From: Agelas oroides
Lineage: Eukaryota > Porifera > Demospongiae > Agelasida > Agelasidae
NCBI GenBank assembly: GCA_949130485.1
Contig: OX422197.1
Coordinates: 1,526,603-1,590,602 of the forward strand
Direction: 5' to 3'
Length of the DNA stretch: 64,000 nt
Position 1 is the first letter of the stretch. Every line of letters starts with the position of its first letter. Shown piece after piece: positions 58,638 to 64,000 of the stretch. The translations under genes were made by a program, and so were the position numbers. Under the pieces are notes generated by a model, which did no database searches, was not told where the DNA came from, and saw only the letters and a list, made by a program, of their open reading frames with translations.

Positions 58638-59097
58638 TAGCCTCGTCCCCAGGCCCCACCAAAAAAATCGGAAAAGGGGCCTGGTGTCACTTGCAAACTT
58701 TCCCGTATGTGCTGAGTCAGCATGTTATGCAACAATTACATGCCTTACGTGATCACGTGGTAGCCAGCTACTGTTGACCAGAGTAGATGAACAGATCTTG
58801 CTACGGAGCGACTATGGCAAATCTTGTGAGGCAAGAGTAGTAGCCTAGCAAGCATGAATACGCTCTAAGTTTCTGAAATTCGAGGTGTACGAAAAGTCTG
58901 CTTGCCTCGTTCCCATTTTCAAAAGGTCTTGGAACAACTCTACTACTTTCACGTGTCAAGAATTTAGTAATTGGTAATGGACGAGCATGATTCTTCTACT
59001 CCAAACGAAGACTGCTGACACAGCACATACGGGAAAGTTTGCAAGTGACACCAGGCCCCTTTCCTGATTTTTTGGGTGGGGCCTGGGGACGAGGCTA
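58638..59097. mobile_element. Foldback element, TAGCCTCGTCCCCAGGCCCC ends
   Basis: Long arms (about 85 bp) include TGGTGTCACTTGCAAACTTT and its inverse. Ends are TAGCCTCGTCCCCAGGCC and GGCCTGGGGACGAGGCTA. Flanks GATCTAACC and GTACTAACC agree at 7 of 9. Confidence 0.82.
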
Positions 59098-59977
59098 GTA
59101 CTAACCCTGTCAGCTTCCCCCCTCCTCCCTAAATTTCTGTACCAACTCCTGAGGTTACCATTGGTATGTACTATTCTGTTTTGGGAGACAGTCTATTAAT
59201 GCTTAATGAACCATGGTATGATTCTCTCTGACGTTTTGTTTATTTAGAACGAGTTCTGTGCCATACTCGGCTTGGTTAAATAAGCAAACCACCTTGTTCA
59301 GGCTCATTACTATTCTTATGGTGGAGTCGCTGTGTGTTGAAAACAGCATTCCATGCTCAGTGAAGAGAAACATCAGAATAAACTGTATTCATGAAGTCAT
59401 GAATTAGTTTGTTTGGTTTGTTAACAGCAGGGAATACCTCGTGCATGCCTTTGTAAATGCCTGTGTAGTTGGTAAACGTCTCAGTGCAGACAATCTATTG
59501 ACCTTTTTCAATCAAGAGGTCGCCAATTAATCATCACCAGGAGGGCTTCTTTGTACCCCCTTAGGGGAGAATAACCATTTAAAGAAGAATCTTCCATAAA
59601 CTTGTAGTCTTGTGACCAGCCAGATATAACTATGCGAAATCTATCTGGTAACATCGATGGGTCCTTCTTGAGCAGTTAGTTCACAAAGGGCTTGGCCTCG
59701 CCTGTGCTGACCATATATGGAGTTATCTGGCTTTCTCTCACCTCTATGTAGCTTCAATTATCAACCATTAGCATCTACACAAGTGCTTGGGTCCATTGTT
59801 GCCATAGGAACAAGTAGACATGCTGTACAACTTGGTTGGAACATTCAAATAAATCTAAAGGTGTGAAAAGTTAAAGATTGAGCACACTGTCACCAGAGAG
59901 ATTTCTGTAGTTATATCTGGCTGGTACGTCATGAGACTGATGAACTTGCTCTCCCTCCCCCTCCTTCCTTCCTTCCT

Positions 59978-60008
<31 letters not shown>

Positions 60009-60009
60009 T
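59098..60009. other. Intergenic DNA ending in poly-C
   Basis: No gene recognised. A (CTTC)n stretch leads into a poly-C run of about 28 bases at 59981-60008, directly before the repeat block at 60010. Confidence 0.5.
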
Positions 60010-61035
60010 GGTAGCCCACAAACCATCATTGTAACCTTTGGTTATGTCAGAATCTGAAAATCTTGCATCTATACCCCAGCCTAAGAAGCCTGGGGAGAGT
60101 ATTCGTGGCCGGTCTTATGTACAACATTATATATTTCTGCAAACTTAAGTATAGCGGTATTTCGTTTCCTTTGTTACTTGATATTATGCAAAAAAATGTC
60201 AACCACTGCTCCCAGGCCCTTTGTTCTTTATTGGTTTGGCTGTACAGGATTCAGAAACATGTTTAGGCATGGTGTGCACCAATTGGAATGTCTTCTCACC
60301 TTTCTCTCTGACTTTGACAAGGTTTAAGGTCTGACTGTCAGGTCTGGAGCATGTTAAAAATCTGAGCCTCATGCGCCTTGCGCTTCGCGCTCGCCGCATC
60401 CTCCCCATCGAACATGCCAGCTTGGTATCCGCTTTGGCTGGATCCCTGGCAGCTCGGCCTTAAATAAGTACTCGAACTCAGCCACTGAGTTGCTGAGTGA
60501 CTCGGTAGCTCAGTTGGTTAGAGCATGGCAGGCCATTTGCCAGGTTGCGGGTTCGAGTCCCTCCCTGAGTCACTGTCTTTATTTCCCCCCTTTATTTTCT
60601 CTTCTTTATTTCTCACCTTTTTCTCTGACTTTGACTTAGGTTTAAGTACGTCTGACTGTCAGGTCTGGAGCATGTTAAAAATCTGAGCCTCATGCGCCTC
60701 GCGTTTCGCGCTTGCCGCACCCCCCCCCCTCCCTGGTAGCCCACATAAACCATCATTGTAACCTTAATTTGGTTATGTCAGAATTAATCCTAAAATCTTA
60801 GCCTAAGAAGCCTGGGGAGAGTATTCGTGGTCTTATTGTTGACAGGGGTTATGTACAACATTATATATATTTCTGAAAACTTACGTAGATAATTGTATTA
60901 GATATAGCGATATTTTGTTACTTGATATTATGCGAAAAATGTCAACCACTGCTCCCAGGCCCTTTGTTCTTTATTGGTTTGGCCGTGGGATTCAGAAACA
61001 GGTTTAGGCATGGTGTGCACCAATTGGAATGTCAA
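60010..61035. repeat. Duplicated block A-B-tRNA-like-B'-A'
   Basis: Segment A (TGGTAGCCCACA ... CACCAATTGGAATGTC) occurs at about 60010-60294 and 60734-61033, both times after a poly-C run. Segment B (TCTCTGACTTTGAC ... TTCGCGCTCGCCGCA) occurs at about 60302-60399 and 60620-60719. A tRNA-like unit lies between the B copies. All are in direct orientation. Copies of A differ by small indels. Confidence 0.8.
60499..60571 (+). repeat. tRNA-like unit with perfect A box (SINE head or tRNA pseudogene)
   Basis: 73 bases fold as acceptor GACTCGG/CTGAGTC, D stem GCTC/GAGC and anticodon stem TGGCA/TGCCA with loop GGCCATT, with T loop TTCGAGT. TAGCTCAGTTGG matches the pol III A box and GGTTCGAGTCC the B box. 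The base before the apparent CCA anticodon is G instead of U, and the T stem has a mismatch, so a working tRNA-Trp is unlikely. Confidence 0.6.
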
Positions 61036-61878
61036 TTTGAGCTCATTTTGAGTCAGCAATTGAGCTTTCTTTTCATACCTTCTCATGTGTCAACCTCAAG
61101 CTTCCTAACAGCCACATAACTCAAGGTGTTGCAGTCACTCTGTCGCCTTGGGAATGTTTAATGGTTAATGACACCACCACTGTATGTGGCTATTATACAA
61201 TGGCACGCACCTGCAATACCAGTTCAGGGGCGAGTAGGACAAGCTCAGAAGACCACATGAGCATGACTGTTAGGTCATTAATTACATTCTTGAACCAATT
61301 AAGCACACTAAAACTGCATTTATTTTTCATAGAAGAAGCTTCTTGTGTTCCTCGCTTCTTGTGTTCCTTGCATGTCACTATTTGTAGGGAAACAATGTAA
61401 CACTTCTTTGCCTGCATTTTGCACGCAGCTGCACTGCACACAGACCCGCCTGTTGCCCTCTGGAAGTGAATACTTAGCCACATGCTATGAAAACCATCTA
61501 TAGCATGGTAGCCAGTGATTGATTGTCAATAACTGCACATAGTATATACATGCTATGACTGGGTGTTCTCTGTTACAATTGAATACAGTGTGGAATATGG
61601 CAAATCATTTTTATTTTGTGCTGTATTTTGCTCTCTTTAAGCTCATTCAAAATTGTTTGTTAAAATATATTGCAAGCAAGCTAGCCCATGACCTTATTCC
61701 CAGGTACCACCTCCAGTACTTTGTCACTTCCAGTTTGTGAATGCTTTGTTGGGTGTCTCTAGTGATGTTACATCATTGAGATCTCTCGGGCCTTCCCTTT
61801 CTGTATTAGCGTACTGAAAGCAATACAGCAGTGATGGTCTTGGAATGAGGCTACAAACCCCACAATGATCAGAAGTGC

Positions 61879-61998
61879 TAGCCTCATTCCCAGGCTCCCC
61901 CGCTCCGGAATGCCAATATGTGGGGAGAGCCTGGTATCCCACCCCTGCACAACCTCAATGTTTGTGTTCTAGAGCAGGAGAGCCTGGGAATGAGGCTA
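61879..61998. mobile_element. 120-bp foldback element with exact 9-bp duplication
   Basis: TAGCCTCATTCCCAGGCTCC mirrors AGCCTGGGAATGAGGCTA. CAGAAGTGC is exact on both sides (61870-61878 and 61999-62007). A third CCTGG module inside suggests two nested hairpins. A weaker relative lies at about 61692-61852. Confidence 0.87.
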
Positions 61999-62007
61999 CA
62001 GAAGTGC

Positions 62008-64000
62008 ACTGAGTATGTATGTTTATTTGCATGTGTGGATTCTCAAAGGTGACTTGGGTGCAAAGTACATGTACTCGTTTTCAATCATCTACATGTGCCT
62101 ACAGAGCTTCTCCATTGAACCCTGTACATTGTGGTATGAAGTGCTATTTACATACAACCAGTGTAACAGGGGAAGAGAAGCATTAACGTGAATAGCTTAG
62201 TTATGGCCTGGATGTTGCTTAGGTTACTAGAGAGAGAGAGAGAGAGTGTTGCTGTCATGGCAATCAGTGATCTCAGTCAGGAATGAAAACTCAGTCAGTA
62301 TTCCTGGTATTTTGGCTCAAAAAGAAATCCAATTTGACGTCTTTTTATTGGTTGGTTCCTGATCCAATTGACATGCAGTCTGACTGCTTCACTATATAGT
62401 TATTACATAACTAGGTATACGTATGCGCATGATGTGCCTCACGCAGAGCACGTGGGAAGTTGTTGTGTAGTCTCCCTACTGCGATGCCGTGCTGTTCTCT
62501 GCCTATCCCGTTCACGGGCCGTCAGTGAGCGAAGTGAATCACTTTGTTTCTGGCGTGCAAGTCTTCTCCTTTCACTGTCGTACTGTCGTCTTTCATCACT
62601 TAAACGTCTTCTGTACCTCTGGACGCGTTCTCTGGCCTGGCGTCGTCATCTCTCCTCTAAGTCTTCCATCGTATCGTGAGCTCAAGCGCACCAAGAGGGG
62701 CACGTGCCGGAGGGTACGTAAACTATACGTAAACTTGTATACTTCAGTCGTAAACCCGTTACGGACAGACATACATACAAGCACAAGCTCGGACTAAGGC
62801 GCCATAAGCGCCCGCTGCGCCCACACGATTATGTGCCTCACGCTAAGGCGTTTGGCAATAAGGCTTGGGGAAAATGTCAAGGAAGGGTGAAATTAGAATA
62901 ATTGAAACTTGTGGGTGAGAAACGATAAGATGTATCTAAAATACAATGTACAGTCTTAAACTCAGTGCGGTGAAATTTTTAAATGGTCCAAAAATTTGAC
63001 TTGCCAAATACTGTTAACTCATCTAGTTAGTAGCCAATGGAAACAGAAAACTACAAGATAGCACCTTGATTCCTCTCTAGTGGCTGTCTAGTGCTTTGTA
63101 GGGTATTAGATAGTGTAAGTAGACAGATGGTTGATCATCTTGGAGTGAGCTTGAGTGGAGTAAAGGCAGTCCTTACCAGAGGGACTTGCCTGCCCCCACA
63201 TGAAGCTATGACATACAACCATGAAGCTACGATGAGAGTCTCCGCTGTCTGTGAACACATAGCCTAGCTAGCTAGCTTATTTGCCTATTTCATTATCCTT
63301 TCTTGAGGCAGTTTAGACAGGGTAAGTCACCGTGCATGCTATATCCACTCTGGCTATTCAACTGGCACAATGGCATGACCATGCTTGAAACTACAGCTGT
63401 ATAGCAAAGAATCTCATGCTAACTGCCTTATCTGTCATTTACTTGAGCTCCCACCATCTGCATTCTTTGAACAGCTTGGCTTGTCAGCACAACTGCCCTA
63501 GCGAGTACTCGCCCTCATGTGCAATCCGTCATGTGCATTGTGTATTGTTGTATCTGTTTTGGCACACATGTGGCAGTACAGTACAGGTTGTTCAGTTGAA
63601 TCTCCTTTTCCTGTTGACCACGCTGGTATGGGGCATGCTCAGGTTAGCGCCCAATACACCAGTAGTTAATGCAACTTTCAAAAAAAAGAATGTGGGAGCA
63701 TATACCCGTAACAGCACTAGAGAGCCTCGAGATTGTGATGCAGTTTTGGAGCTTAATAACACCAAAGTACAAGTTGTGAGATACAATTTGTCATATCGGA
63801 AGTGAAGAAGAATAACTGTTTAGGCCAAACCGTTCAGAATTGTTGCCCCACATATCCGCTAATGTAAGTGTCAAAGGAGAGATTTGGCAAGGAGAAACAT
63901 TCCTCCTTGCCCCTCCCTAAATAACACGCTGAACCTTTGCATTGATCTATGCCTTTGCTTGTATTTTATTGCCAAAAGTAGCTTCCCAGAAGTGCTGCAA
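62008..64000. other. Gene-poor right edge with CpG-rich patch
   Basis: 62440-62830 is richer in CpG than its surroundings (CGTTCACGGGCCGTCAGTG, GGCGCCATAAGCGCCCGC) and holds two overlapping open frames of about 100 codons with no domain. It may be a repeat or a promoter region. A 129-codon frame at 63416-63805 is unrecognised; its last 50 residues after a possible acceptor (gctcag at 63640-63645) could be a terminal exon. Confidence 0.3.

Noticed and set aside
60499-60571. Functional tRNA-Trp (CCA)
   Set aside because: G instead of U before the anticodon, a mismatched T stem and an extra base before the acceptor; embedded in a repeat.
62368-62797. Two overlapping frames of about 100 codons
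   Set aside because: They share the same GC-rich DNA in different frames; openness is explained by base composition.

Overview
The window is nuclear DNA of an animal. It has spliced genes with GT-AG introns, a mitochondrial fatty-acid oxidation gene, a LIM-homeobox gene, and many microsatellites and palindromic DNA transposons. The LIM-homeobox protein is clearly Lhx3/4 class, but its homeodomain differs from the vertebrate one at roughly ten positions as judged by eye. Together with the repeat style this suggests an early-branching animal, perhaps a sponge. That placement is inference; nothing here proves the species.

Layout. (1) 572-2816, plus strand: the last six coding exons of a GARNL3-like protein (citron-homology domain and a Ser-rich tail); its 5' part lies outside the window. 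(2) 3099-14286, minus strand: a complete 15-exon medium-chain acyl-CoA dehydrogenase gene (ACADM), 417 codons, with transit-peptide exons. It is convergent with GARNL3 and its introns carry very long purine/pyrimidine tracts. (3) 14441-15158, plus strand: a possible unrecognised two-exon gene, divergent from ACADM. (4) 15.2-22.5 kb: a minisatellite, several palindromic transposons and one more weak small two-exon gene. (5) 22506-37059, minus strand: a complete six-exon Lhx3/4 LIM-homeobox gene (323 codons) with large repeat-bearing introns. (6) 37.1-64 kb: gene-poor, repeat-dense DNA with three exon-like pieces (51.7, 56.8, 58.4 kb) that join in phase into a membrane segment and a tail reminiscent of integrin beta.

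The most striking feature is a family of foldback elements from 44 to about 460 bp. They share ends of the form TAGYCTCRTnCCCAG and are flanked by 9-bp direct repeats. Six insertions have exact 9-bp target duplications and four have near-exact ones, while the palindromic interiors often differ between copies. Several carry perfect TGACGTCA sites. A second inverted-repeat family (GGGGCGAGCCTGAG ends) has at least three long copies, one of them inside an Lhx3/4 intron. Many splice sites of GARNL3 and ACADM are built directly from microsatellites.

The genes do not form one pathway. ACADM acts in mitochondrial beta-oxidation, Lhx3/4 is a transcription factor and GARNL3 is a presumed small-GTPase regulator; their proximity is plain genomic neighbourhood.
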